From Ectocarpus siliculosus (lineage: Eukaryota > Sar > Phaeophyceae > Ectocarpales > Ectocarpaceae): 53,408 nt of DNA. A program made the translations under genes and the position numbers. Below are positions 21,961-34,300 of the stretch, piece after piece. Below the pieces are notes generated by a model that was not told the origin of the DNA, did no database searches, and saw only the letters and a list, made by a program, of their open reading frames with translations. Each line of letters opens with the position of its first letter. Position 1 is the first letter of the stretch. The stretch covers positions 2,110,353 to 2,163,760 of the forward strand of contig FN649755.1 of NCBI GenBank assembly GCA_000310025.1. The letters are read 5' to 3'.

Positions 21961-22112
21961 AGTCCCAAACCCAAAAACAATTAATTAAATCAAACACCCC
22001 ATAAAATTAATTATATGGGGTGTTTGATTAAATTAATTGTTTTTGGGTTTGGGGAGTACAAACATATATGGGGTGTTTGATTTAATTAATTGTTTTTGGG
22101 TTTGGGGAGTAC
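21961..22112. mobile_element. Foldback MITE-like element
   Basis: Left arm 21963-22003 (CCCAAACCCAAAAACAATTA... to ...AAACACCCC) is followed after a short AT-rich spacer by its inverse (22014-22057, GGGGTGTTTGATT... to ...TTGGGTTTGGGG), then by a second copy of the inverse arm at 22069-22111. The arms pair along about 40 bp. No transposase is present, so this would be a non-autonomous DNA element with a duplicated end. Confidence 0.75.
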
Positions 22113-22968
22113 ATATGGTGAGACCTAAAATTGCAAGCAACAAGCAATCAAAAAAGAGGACGCACCAAGCAACAACGCTAGGGAGTACAGCGCCGCGTCC
22201 AACGCTAGCTTACCCGTAGACTTGCCCGACGACGCCAGATATAAATAAAGGAGCTCCAGCTGTTGGACGCAGCTGGGTCCTAGGGTAAAGAAAGAGAGGT
22301 ATACGGTCGCTTGATGTCTTGTCTCCACGATTGTGTAGAAATGAGATGTTGCTTGAATTGAGAGCGAGGAAGGTCTGGTTGATGAGGGGATCCTCCTAGT
22401 GCTCCTAGCAACCAAGGGGCACGCAGATAGCTGAGTCCTGATGTGGTACGGTCCCTCAGAGTTATACCTCCCGGGCATCCCACATCCTATTCTTGACCAA
22501 GATGTACTTTCTAGACTAGGCCCTACAGCAACACAACAACCCCTTTAGGGCTGGATCGCCTTTTGGGGACACTTTTTGTCCCCATCTTCTTCACCTGCTT
22601 TACCTCGCGAAGAATGGCATGATTGTCTCCTCCTTTGCACTACTCGACCAGGGGGGTGCCGGGGTACACAAAGACGACTCTAGTCTTCTACAGTAGTATG
22701 GATGCTTTGTAGAGTGCGGTAATGAGTAATGAACAGGTCGAATTGCGGGGCGATTGCGCCGCGAGTTCAACACAGAGGTTGCGCCGCGTCTGCCTACCCT
22801 TGGGTGGAAAGCGCTACTAGGGGCAAGCGCGGAAGAAGTACCTAGCCCACCGTTGATAGAAGGCACCGAGCAACCTAGGGCTTGAGTTAGAAGGTCTCGC
22901 TTTCCCTCTAGAGAAATATTTTGAAAACTTTCTTTTCGTGCCCCGTTTACCACGCTCCGCCAGTTGCT

Positions 22969-23044
22969 GTCTACAATAATCCCTATCAAATGTCCCCTCG
23001 TATGTCCCCTCGTATCGAAGGGACATTTGATAGGGATTATAGAC
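22969..23044. repeat. Near-perfect 76 bp hairpin
   Basis: Left arm 22969-22996 (GTCTACAATAATCCCTATCA then AATGTCCC) pairs with 23020-23044 (GGGACATTTGATAGGGATTA then TAGAC). The loop contains a duplicated CCTCGTATGTCC piece. The size fits a small MITE or a precursor hairpin. Confidence 0.75.
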
Positions 23045-23365
23045 AAGAGACGGTTCAAGTGGGAAGGCAGCTTTGCACTTGCACTTAGGGATGGAACTGT
23101 CTGCACCATCCAATCAGCAGGCGTCGTTCGCTCTTTTTCTTGCGTTTCAGAATTTCGCAAGAACGCCGAATTTTCTGTGCGTGGTAAAGGGGGTTTTAAC
23201 ACCATGGTGTGTCGGTCGTCGAACGCTCCCCATGCTCCATGGTGTGTCGGCCGTGTTGCTTGTACGTTCCGGAAGTCGGCCGCACGTTGTACACTTCACT
23301 TCTCCTCTGGGGCGTGTGTGTGCTTGTCCCGTGCACGAAAGGGAGCCGCACTTCCAACATCAAAA

Positions 23366-24060
23366 TTTGACAAGTTCTACCGCTCGCAAATATTTTTGTT
23401 CTAAAACACTCGAGAGCGTGTGTGTGCATGTGCAAGCGTCGCGATGGGGGTATATACGATGAACCGCGTACGATGCACGAGAAAGTCGAAACCAGGATGC
23501 CGATTTATCGAAGAGTACGACCGTGTTCGGGAAGAACGAAGACAATCGCCGTGTCTTGAAGAGATAGAGGCGAAGCAGCAGAGTGTAATTTTTTTGGGGA
23601 GAGGATTTTTAGACTAGATCGGATGCTGCGAGACTGAACATGAATGAATGGGATGGGGTGGGACGAGCGGGGGAAGGGCAGCCCATCCGACGGCGCTGTT
23701 GTTCAATGATTTCGATAATGTTGGACCAGCCGCCACCGTTACGTCACGGTACCCGCCCCGCCACGTCTAGACTACCCGCCCGAGGCCGGCAGATTGCGCG
23801 TTGCAGCTCGTCGGAAATATCACAGTGAAGGTTGGAGAAGTTCTGCCGCTCGGAAATTATTCGTTCAAAACAGTTGGAACTGCGGGGCGTGTGCGTGCAT
23901 TGCACGAAGGACTACACTTCATAAGTTCTGCTGGTCGGAAATTATTCGTTCGAAAGTACTTGGAACTCTGGAGCGTGTTTGCGTTGTACATATTCTACAT
24001 ACATTGCGCTTTGTTACCATGCAGCAGGTTCTACGAATCGCAAATCAATGCACCGTCCAC
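23366..24060 (+). repeat. Diverged ~90 bp direct repeats
   Basis: The motif AAGTTCTGCCGCTCGGAAAT, ATTCGTTC, then GGAACT and GCGTGTG is found at about 23366, 23836 and 23925, with a weaker copy near 24029. The units also carry a GCACGA(A/G) element. Non-coding. Confidence 0.6.
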
Positions 24061-24248
24061 GAATCTGGCCAGCTGCTAATACCTGGAGGGAGCGGCTGAT
24101 GGGTGGAGCCGTTGGGTTTATCAAGTCGAGATGCGGGTTTGCTGTGCTCATGTGCTGTATTGTAATAGTAGAGAGTGTTGTAGACGAGGATCGGTGCATA
24201 CAGACTAATTGGTGACATATCTCAAGCAGGAGGACGGAGGGGTGGTGG

Positions 24249-24344
24249 GACAACCTGCGGGCAAGAACAACATATATATATCTATATTCTGAGAATCTTG
24301 AGATGCTCAGAATATATTTTGTTGTTCTCGCCCGCAGGTTGTTC
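24249..24344. repeat. Long hairpin with ~40 bp arms
   Basis: Left arm 24249-24293 starts GACAACCTGCGGGCAAGAAC and ends ATATTCTGAG; right arm 24306-24344 starts CTCAGAATAT and ends CCCGCAGGTTGTTC. The loop is about 12 bases (AATCTTGAGATG). The only notable asymmetry is a slippage-prone TA run in the left arm. It could be a small MITE or a microRNA-like precursor. Confidence 0.75.
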
Positions 24345-26852
24345 AGTGAAAAATTCACCGGATACATACTGCTGTACATGCCGCCACATGCATCACAGCA
24401 AAGCACGAGAGAGTGGAAAGCACCTGTCTGTCTGTGCAGGTTGCCGCAACGATGTTGAGAGAGAAAGAGAAAATAAATATAACGCGAGGCTGGCGACCCT
24501 AATGTCGTCAATCAATCTTGATTATTGTCGTTCAGGGGAGTAGAAGAAGATGAACTTGTTACTACGCCCACAGGGGGAGCAAGATCGAACGCGAAGTTTT
24601 TGCCGTACCGACATGCATGCAGCCATCTCCCCCCGCCCCCCATGATCACTCCTCTCCTCATCCTCTGTCTGCCTTGGCAAAAACACAGCAGCAGCAAGAA
24701 CAAACAGATTCTTTGCGCAGGTACGATCGCAACACTCCGGGGAACGAGCATGTTGACCATCCTGTAGCCCTCCAGCAAATCACATTCAGAGGGCGCACGG
24801 TATAGGACTCGCCAGGAGTTAGCCCAACCTACGTAGGCTACCGTACCGTTCAAAACGGGAAGCTTCTTTTTCCTTGGTTGCCTATCTATGTCTAGACTAG
24901 ATATGTAGGATCTTTTTGCGGATGCAGACGGGTGTTTGGGGTGCACGGCGGGAAAAGACAAACACGGAGAGGGCGCATATGTTGTAGCAAGACGCGGGAA
25001 GCGCATAGACAGGCCCACGTTGTTTTTCTCGTCAAATGCCCTTGGGGCGAACGATCGAAAGGCGCGTCGAAATATACCTACGACGAAAATGTAATGACAA
25101 AGATTCTGCAACAAATTGGAAATTTCGATGGAACGTGGAGATCGTTCTCCAGTGTCCGCGTAACGTTCCTCGTTCCCCACAGTCTCGCCGAAGGCTGCGA
25201 CAGGTACACACCAGCCATCACACCTCCCTGTCATCGACAATCAACGCTCCTTTATCACCATGTGTGATGCCATGGTTCTGTGTCCGTCGCTACCGTCTGC
25301 TTCATGTTTTGGATTTGGAGATCAAAGGTTTGATTCCTGCTCAAAAAAATCTAGTTGAAACTGACGGGCAAATCGCCAAGCGGGAAAGGCTCCGTTCTGC
25401 GTCGCTTGTCCGATACACGTCTCGCATTGGCTCACCCGACACGTAAGTCGGCAGGCGGTATGATGCCTTCGCAAAAAATGTTGACACCGTTTAACGCCAC
25501 AAGGCTCTTATCCACAACCTGCTTGGAGGTTTGCGGAGAATGGGCCCAAAGGTAGAGCCTACATGACTATAGAGTAGAGTAGATAATCGCGGATCTTCGC
25601 TTTCCCAGCAAAGGAACCTATCCTGGCGTTGAACATGAGCAAAAATAACCCCAGAACGGTGACAATCGTGCGCGATCAAAACGACATCGCCAATACGAAC
25701 AGGTCTGGCAGTATGTACATGGGCGTCGTAGCCCGCGGCGTGGTAGCCGGGAAAACAAAATATGAATAAACCAAGAACGCGTTGGTTGCCATTCTTCTTA
25801 CTATCCTCTCTTGTGTGCATAGCTCAAACGTCACAGACAAGGGGTCACTCCAACGGCTTTTTTTTTTACGTTTTGTTTATTAGCGTGTGCAAACAATTCA
25901 TCCATGAATCCATCAAATTTCGTATTAATCCGACGACCACATCCTGCATGAATCGATTTGGTATGTATATGATCATGCAAGGTCACGTGGTCTCTCATCA
26001 TGCAAAGTCGTGCGGGAAAATAGTTAAAGAATGCTTGCGAGTAAGAAATGTAGGCTCCAAGCCGGACTGCTGTACAAGCACCGTTGCACGTTCGTTCGTT
26101 TTGTTCCCGGTTTCTCAAGGACAGATGTCTTTCGAGCAGAGTACGTCAGCGTGACAGGCGATATGTAGAGCCTGGCTATAGAGACTATCGGTCAACAGTT
26201 GACCAGCTGGTCGCCGGATTGATGCCATCAGAGAGTCAAGAGGTATGGGGGGAACCTTGTAGAATCACACATGAGCCGAAAAGCCCGACGTCGATTGGTG
26301 TGGCAAGGGAAATTCTAGACTTTTATGGCGGCCACAACCTCTCACAACCCATTTCCACCCACACAAACATTGCCACAAGGCTCACACCGCAGCATGTAGC
26401 AGCAGTGCCAACCATCTTTTTGGTGCGTGGGTCCAAGCCACTGCACGACGTGTGGCCCCGGAACCTCACACCGGTACTACTGGTCCGGGCAACTCACGAA
26501 AGAGGGTGAGAGAGGGTGAGAGAGCAAGGTGCAAGAAGTGGGTGTGAGATGACGTGATGGCTGATGGGGCGTTGAGATGAGAATAGCAGGGCGCTGCTGC
26601 TGATAAGTTTCTAAAGCTGTCGTACAATCCACTGTCTCTCGTTTGAGCGAGGCGGGTACACTCTTGCTCGACACCACTCGTATCCTTTTGATCGCTTCTC
26701 GTCCAAGTCGGGATCAGAATCTGCTCATTCTTCCTTACTCTTAAACAATTCTTGAACCATAATATCATTATTTCTTACCTCCCCGTAATTTTTCGCAATA
26801 TTACGCTGTGACGTGTCGTGTCAAATACAGCCATTGAAGATCCAGCACCAAG

Positions 26853-28362
26853 ATGCCTCTCCTGGGGGCACTCTTTTTGGCACTCACCAGCGGTGCAGTG
26901 ATCGGACGCGCTTCCGGCGAAAGTGTCGAAAGCTCGGCGTGCGAGTTTTCAACGTTCCTTTCGCTCAGGTGCGGCGTTGCATGTGCACGGCGTGTCGTTG
27001 TTTTTTTGTTTTTTTCAACGAAGAAGACCGCTGTAGGATTCCGTCGGGATCGTGTGCTTCGGGAATGTTTGCCTTCACTGCTGCAAACAAGCACCCAATC
27101 GCGGGCTGTTATCGAGCAGGACCACTTCGAAAGAACCACAGCGTCCTACTCGCGTGTAGCAAGAACATTATTGCAAACAAACGTGGAGCGTGTGCGACTC
27201 CTACCTATGATGAACCCTCCCTTTCGCTTTCATTGCGGCCGGAACATGTTTGTTTCCGGTGTCTTTGCTTGTGGGCATTTTCCTTAAAGTTCAATGTGGC
27301 TGCTGTGTCCATGGGAGGTCGTCTCAGCACTTGGTCATTTGACGGCGTCGAACGAAATAAACAGCCCAATGAACTACGGTGCATCATCGACGCACCCCTG
27401 GAGTTCATGAGATGTAGACATCGAAAACGTAGTGTTGTGTTAACTTGCGGGGATCGACGTTCGAGAGTTCTCATGCACAGTGCAAAAACACATGTCGCAT
27501 GATATCGTTCGTTCATCAGAGCGGAGTGGGATGCGGACGACGAGCCGTGCCAGAAAAAGCTATCCTTCGAGCTATGGACGTTCATGCAGGCCGAGGGATC
27601 AGCCCAGAGCCCTGACGCTCAGCGCGTTCGAGCCAGCTGCGTCGAGCATGAAGAAATTGGAGTGGTAGAACTCATCACTCCCAAGGTGCACGATTGGTTC
27701 TATGTGGTGATGTTAGATTTGACTTACCGACACAACCATTCCTCACGCGGTGTTCGTCTAAGCCGAACGCAAACGTTGTTGTAAGTGGTACACACAACGC
27801 TGGACGCATCACAGCGATGCTACCTTTTCCATCTTGTCGGGAATGAACGGTACATACTCTTCATCCAAGATGGGCAATTTTATTTATTGAAAACCTACCT
27901 TCTCTGCCTCTTCATCGCCTTTGAGTGCAGGGATACACCATGTCTGACAGCGTGAGCGCGGCCCCAGGAAGCGTGGTCAGCGAGACCGACCATGCCTCTT
28001 CGTACCAGGGCGCCACCGCCATGACGTTCGAAGGTGGCCATGAAACGATTGCCTCCCGCTAGGTAGTCGGTGATAAATATATAAATCGTCAAGAACTTTT
28101 TGGCGTTACGCATGCAATACTCCCTCCGTAGATCCTGTACTCGTAGCTGCCCATCACCAATCAAAAGGCTGATGACGTCCACTGCTGCATCGATTGGTAC
28201 CGTTCGCACGAATTTTAACACGTAGCGTTCTGCGAGGACGAGAACATTGAGCGAGTTACTCGGGTTGCCTCTGTTCTGGAGGCGTACCCGCGCAACAAGC
28301 GGAGTGGCCGAACGAGGCGCCACCTTCAAAGCACCACCAGCGAGGCAGGACAAGCGCATCAA
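26853..28362 (+). other. Signal peptide and propeptide exons of the protease
   Basis: Exon 1 encodes MPLLGALFLALTSGAV, a classical cleavable signal peptide with a hydrophobic core of about 15 residues. Its phase-2 end (AG) joins the A at 27520. Exon 2 gives an acidic, Cys-containing segment (EWDADDEPCQKKLSFELW). The fourth exon ends with NKRSGRTRRHLQST: RTRR is a furin-type site, the likely boundary where the mature enzyme starts. The fourth exon's acceptor (CACGTAG, poor pyrimidine tract) is the least certain here. Confidence 0.7.
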
Positions 28363-31300
28363 GTAAGACGACCTCGACTATTGTTGCATTTGGTGGCATC
28401 GTGCAGATCAAAAGGTTGCGGCAAGACAACAATGTTTGCTCTTTGGATTGAAGATGTGGCGACATCAACCTCGACATATTTAACGGATTCCCGCCAGTAA
28501 ATCAACTAGTTCCCTGCCTTGAAAACGGTTGGCAAAGCACGTGGGGGCCGTTTTAACCGACTTCTCAGAAAACCAAACACGTCACGTTTAGAATTGGACC
28601 CGTCGCACCGCCAAATGAACGTTTGCCGAACAATGCAGATGTTGAGTTTCGTACGGGTGCAACCTGATATGTCAACCACAGGTAGCCGAGCTCATCGACG
28701 GTCTGAAGAACCTCGGGTGTACGAGAACAACGGGGGAAGATCAAAAACTCTGCGTTTTGTCAGACAGCTTCAACTACTTTGGCGATGCCGCAACCCTGAA
28801 GGATTCCGGAGACCTGCCCGAGGTCGAGGTTGTCAAGGTACGACACAGGTGGATGTCGACCCACAAGGACCTGGATCGTTCGATCCTTAAACCGATTGGG
28901 TTACTGTAGTTTCTATTGAACAGTGATGTCGCACATTACTCGAAGGTTTGCAGGTTCTCTTCTCGTTCTCCGAAACGCCGGACAAAGATGGTGACAACAC
29001 GAACTACGGGCAACGACAAACATACAACCCAAGTCTCGTGTTGGGTAACAATTTCCTGATGACCACACACAGAGGCTGTTATCAGCAGGTATCATTCCAT
29101 ATTCCATATATTGTGTTTCATAAGAGATCGATATTGTCTTGCTTAAGATATCGAAGTTCCACGCAGGGAGAATCAGTAAATTGTATCTCACGCCAAACAT
29201 CTTTGGGTGAACTGTTAGAGATGAAACATTCGCAGATTTCTACGGAGACTCACAAACGGATAGCGAATGGTGGACCCTTCAAATACCGGACAGTCTGACG
29301 TCAGTACGGCACCAATATCCGTGGAAACAGGCAAACCGGAAATTCTATGTTCTCCCGTTGGACACCACACGTCAAAAACACGAAAAGAGCCGTCGAACCG
29401 CTCACTAGCCATTGTTTGTGACGAGACACGAAGAAAAGACGCAATCCCTATTTTTGGCAAGTCTGCCACAGTTCTTGGTGTTGATCCCCGCCCCCAAGGC
29501 AAGCCACACGCAATTTTGCTCCGGGTGAAATTGCGATCTGTGTGTAACACGACCTAAATTCTTACAAACGCGATCGACCAAGAGCCAAGCGCAGCGCCGA
29601 CACGCAAGCTCGAGATGCCCCTTATAACCCATTCCCTTGATGTTCGCTGATGTTGGTGACTAAAAAACAAATGCGCGTACTCTGTCATTTTCCAGGAAAT
29701 CCCCGAAGGCTATGAGGGCGTTGACGAAGGTGCGTGCGTTTCTATCTTTGGTATGTTGACGCATGTATGCACGTGCGTTCTACGTCCCATCGATTCTTGA
29801 TGCCATTCTGCACGCTGTGTCCGATTTAGGAACGCCAACCCCTTCGTCATTGGGTTACTCGCTGTACCTGTACCACCATCCCGTGAACCTATTAGCAGCA
29901 CGGTTCAGCTCAGGTCCCACTCTCCAGCTGAATCTACATGTGCGCGTGTTGTAACCCACGAAAGAGTGAAACGATTGCTGCACCCGCGCCTTAAGTATGA
30001 ACCACAAGCAAGCACAAAGGAGGAAAGGGTGAAAAAAATAGTACGAGTAGATAGATATCTCGGTAGACGTGTGATTTTTTGTTTCATCGTACCTGCCGTT
30101 TCTGTTTTCAATCTGGAGAATGAGGGTACGCCGCCCCCTCACGGTGCCCAGGGTCACGGCCTTGAAAATACCTTGCCGTTTTTACCCAAACTGAGACGAC
30201 GTAGTTCCGATGGCCAACTGGTGGTCGATGCAAAGAAAAACAATTACGCGCGTACACCTGTGGTCTAGTGCGGTATTTTGGACTGAGAAACTCTTTCTCT
30301 GTCCTCTGCACATGCTTCATCTTGTCTTCATGCACGCAAGTTTCACTTTTACACTCTGCACTAGCGTCAAGAGTTGGCGTTCTGATACGCATCCACCGCA
30401 CGTGTTTGGTATCTAGGATCTGCCATGATAGAGCTCGCGTACGATATCGCGTCTGGAGCAACGTTCAAGTTCAGCACGGCCTATGGTGGCGAGCAGGTAC
30501 GGCGGGTAAACCGGACAACTTTTCGTCTGAGCCTACATCCCCGCGTGACTTGATGATATCTGTACACAGCGAAAGCTTGTGATGAGTACTGAAAGCTACG
30601 ACAGTTTAGGCAGGTGGAAATGCAAAATGCAGCACAACTATAGGGAACCGAATGGGGATCAAACTGTCACACGTGCTGAAGTAGATAGATCCTACAGGCA
30701 CAAGGGCAGTGCACGGCCTTAGCATGCGCCGTGGAGCAGCTCACTGTCTTCGGGCTGTCGCTCGAACGCTAACGTTTAACTTTCTTCGCCTTCCCCCCTA
30801 CTTGCTGTTTTTGCCGTTTCCGACTCGCGCTTGTACCGTTTGCACTACGGCTTGCACCGCTGTCGTATGCCAAGATCTTCGCAGACAACATTGCGGAACT
30901 AGCGGGTGAAGATCATCAATGCGACGTGATCGTCGATGATTTCGTGTATGTCACAGAGTGAGTTTTCAAGAAATACTTTTTCCCCTGGGTACATACCCCC
31001 CCCCCCCCGGTGTTTTGCCATCGGGGTTGGGTTTTCGTCGCTTGGCAACGACCTTGTAAAACAAACCGCCCCCCCCCGGTGTTTTGCCATCGGGATTGGG
31101 TTTTCGTCGCTTGGCACCGACGTTGTGAAACAAGCCAATTCACTTCGTGAACTCGGCAACCAGGTTACCGTTTGTTTTTTTTTACCTCGTTTTTTTTTGT
31201 TGGCGGTAACCATAATGGTGGTGGAGTAGATCAGGTTGTGCGGGGTGGAGAACCCTCACTCCGCGCAACGGGGGATGATCGCACCACGTTGTGTCAAAAT

Positions 31301-34300
31301 GGTCAAGCATCCTCGAGGCAGTTACACAGTGCTTACAACTGTCTCTGGAAGTGAAAGCACCAGAAAATAAATTAAGTCATACGTAGCTGTCATCCGCAAG
31401 CAAGTAAGCACAAGATGTCGAACACCCTTAGCAGGATGCAGCTCACCCTTCATGCGGGTCGCCAAATACCTCACGGCGCTTCGCGCTTGGTGATGTGAGA
31501 GCCTGGTCCGGTGAGAACCCGGCGTGCTCCGTCCCGGCTTTGTAGGGATGCGAGGTCAATGGTCTAACGACTACGGCATGCACGACTATGATTACAACTG
31601 CCCCCCCCCCCCTGGGTACACACGCACGTTTGTTTGTTGATGGTAGGCCGAAAGCTGTGCTGCTCTTCGCTGCTGATCCATCACAGAAACACAAGCAACG
31701 CTCTCTCGCTGAGCCGTCACGGGTGATGCCGCCTGGTGTTGCGAGCTAGGCATTAACTGGCCGGCCCGCGCCACGTCTCCCATTATTTGATAAATATCGT
31801 ATGACCCTTCGCTGGGCAAATCCTCAACGTTTCAACCGGGCACTCCCGTTAATTGCAGTGTACTTTCAAGCATGCAGAGGCGTTCATTGGGGAAATATAT
31901 CGTCAAATCAATTCTGGGATTAATCGTATATTTTTATGGCCACATCAACATCAGTAATGCTCTACGCAGCCACCTCAAATTAATGTATCCCGACACGTGC
32001 CAGCATTCCCCCACAACTGTTCATCAGATTTGACTTTATTCCCTGCCTGAACACCTCGAGCCGACGGCCATAATTTTCGTAGTTTGGGTTAATCTACCAA
32101 CGAGCGACTTACCGCATGCTGCCGGGCAACAGTACCGCGCTCGTGTTCCAGGAGGTAGCCATCGGTACGTTGCTCTAGTTAAGCAGTTCCGTGGTACCCT
32201 GCCTCCGTCACACACCACAGGCCCGCCTTCCGCGACGGCGTGGTTGCCAAAGAGGTGGACGCTGCCGTCGGAGGAGGAAGTCTGTACTTTTCGAGCGTTG
32301 GAAACAACAACGGCCTCGACGCTGGAAATTTGGCGGGAATGCGGTTCCCCTCGGTAAGAACCAACCCGACCGTACCTCGTTGTTGTCTTTTTCCATCCTT
32401 TGGTGACGTTCTGGGAAGTGTGGTCTGGTTTGTTCGCTGGGCGGGGCTGCCTCTCGTTTGATTGCCGCGATCTTGTCACGCGGTGTTGTTCAACTGCGCT
32501 GAAAAAGGTGTCCTGGCCGGACTGTCACTGCAGTCGAGTGCACTTCGTGGACGAGAGACTCCTTTTGGCAGGGAACAAAAGCAAACGTTGTGTCCGGTTT
32601 GCGCTTTGTCCGGATGCAGGACTTCGAATGTGCGTCGGGATTTGGGCCAGTTTTCACCGGTATTGGAGAGTGCGGCACGAGTGTTCCATCGCACGTGTTC
32701 CAACCCGACCTGGGCACGAACGATATCAACAGGTAAGTGTGCGATTAAGAATAAACGGCACACACCACTTCTGGGAACGATATATGTCGAACTGGGCCGC
32801 AGTAGCCGTGCGCTTTCGCTTCCTATTGCTTGAAAGCGATAGCATTTATCCTGTAACCTTGACTCATAAAAGCGCTGCGGAAACGTTGTTCCAGCCTCGC
32901 CCTTTGTCTGTTTTTAATCCGAGGGAGGTTGGCCGCGCAGCTCCACTTGGGTTGTGATTCTTTCTTTGTGCGGAATCGGAATAAACATACTTTTTTGAAG
33001 GATTGTGTGCTTGTCCCTTTCCCTGCCTGCGGTCTTGCCCGACTGTTTTCTACCCTTCCCGAAACTCGATTGCCATTCTCGAGGTATCTGCTTCCGTTGG
33101 ACGCAGTCGCGCCCCAGAATAGGCTGTACGTGCACTGGGACGCTGATGGCGGGACCGACCAAGACATCATGATCGTCATATACTTCCAAGAGTTTGGCTC
33201 AAACACGTATTCCGCTCTCATAGACGGCGACGCCGTAAGTATGCCAATCATCAGTGCACAGCTGGTAAAGAATGTTCGACTGGTAAATCGTCGACGCTGC
33301 TTCGCTTCGCGGCGTCCTACAGTTTAGATAACCCGAAGTTGTTTTGACGATCGGCTCCGCGCTCAGTGAGAGAATGTACGAAGCTTCCGAAATTCCAATA
33401 CCGGTATCGATGGCGCCTCGGATCCCAGTTAGCGCTTGCAACTATCATACTTGGGACAAAGCAACGGTTCGAGGGGTATCCATACCCCTCTCAAGGTTAC
33501 CCTTCCCCCTCGCAGATGGGGAGCTGGCTATCATGCCCACCTCCCTGCATGAAACTGCCCCGGCTTTTGTTGCGTGGAAGGCGCAGCAGGCGTCTGAAGT
33601 CGATTTTGCGGTAGGCGTTCCAAAAGCAGATCGTCACGAGTTCTCGTTTGCACGATGCAACATCCCTCTTCATGGGCATCTCTGCGTGCTCCACACCACC
33701 AGGTTTCTGGAGGCTCTCCGGTGGACTGGATTGATTTTTTCCCCTCCATCGTCGTAAGTTAACGGGGTGGTTTCGTTTGATTTTGTATTTGCTGTCGTCT
33801 TCTTGGCCGCCTATGGACTCGCGCTTATCAAGCCTCCCTTCCCCCACCAACGTGTGGGTTTTGGCTTTTCTAAGAACGGCAGGCAAAACAAAGTTATACG
33901 GGAATAGTACGTTTTACACTCTGTCATACTCTCCGTATCTTACATTTACCTGATTCCTTGCCCATCCCCTCTTTCGTGCTGCTCACTGCCCCCTTCGACT
34001 GTAGGGCAATTATTACCTGCAAATTATCCACTTTGGTCCAACGGTAAGTCTCGCCTGGTTTGTGGTCGGGACTCTCGTTCGGTCGGAGGTGCTGTGTTGC
34101 CGGGTTCCAATGCTTAATCTTGGCGGTAATCGCTGCGTTTCTCAGCCCCAATGTGGTGGTAACGGCGGAAGTTGCCCCAAGTTGATTTCGTTCATCGACG
34201 GGCTACCCCTTCCGGCTTGCTGCATGTGCATCATAGAGGCCTCCAGCAAAGCCGACCCCTGTAAGGGTTAGCATGAACATATTCGTGAGATGAGTGTCTC

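Larger units (their letters stand above)
18613..26852. other. 8.2 kb intergenic region rich in short repeats
   Basis: No frame matches a known family. Several frames of 100-240 codons exist on both strands (the longest is minus 24512-25240), but none shows domain-like sequence. It holds a CCATGG palindrome array, a foldback MITE, two hairpins and diverged ~90 bp repeats, listed separately. The last 150 bases are the likely promoter of the protease gene; no clear TATA element is seen. Confidence 0.5.

Noticed and set aside
24512-25240. 242-codon minus-strand ORF
   Set aside because: No domain-like pattern, low-complexity Ser run, and no splice context; likely chance.
27895-28362. 155-codon minus-strand frame
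   Set aside because: It is the antisense shadow of protease exons 27931-28033 and 28226-28362 and has no splice or domain support.
28955-29095. Open stretch after a TTTGCAG acceptor (reads VLFSFSETPDKDGDN...) as a protease exon
   Set aside because: The flanking exons 28682-28837 and 29696-29729 join in phase without it, and including it would split the conserved distance between LSDSFN and VDEG.
33344-33610. Open frame between protease exons 33084-33234 and 33703-33753
   Set aside because: No acceptor gives a consistent phase, while direct joining of the neighbours is phase 0 and yields the expected GGSPVDW segment.
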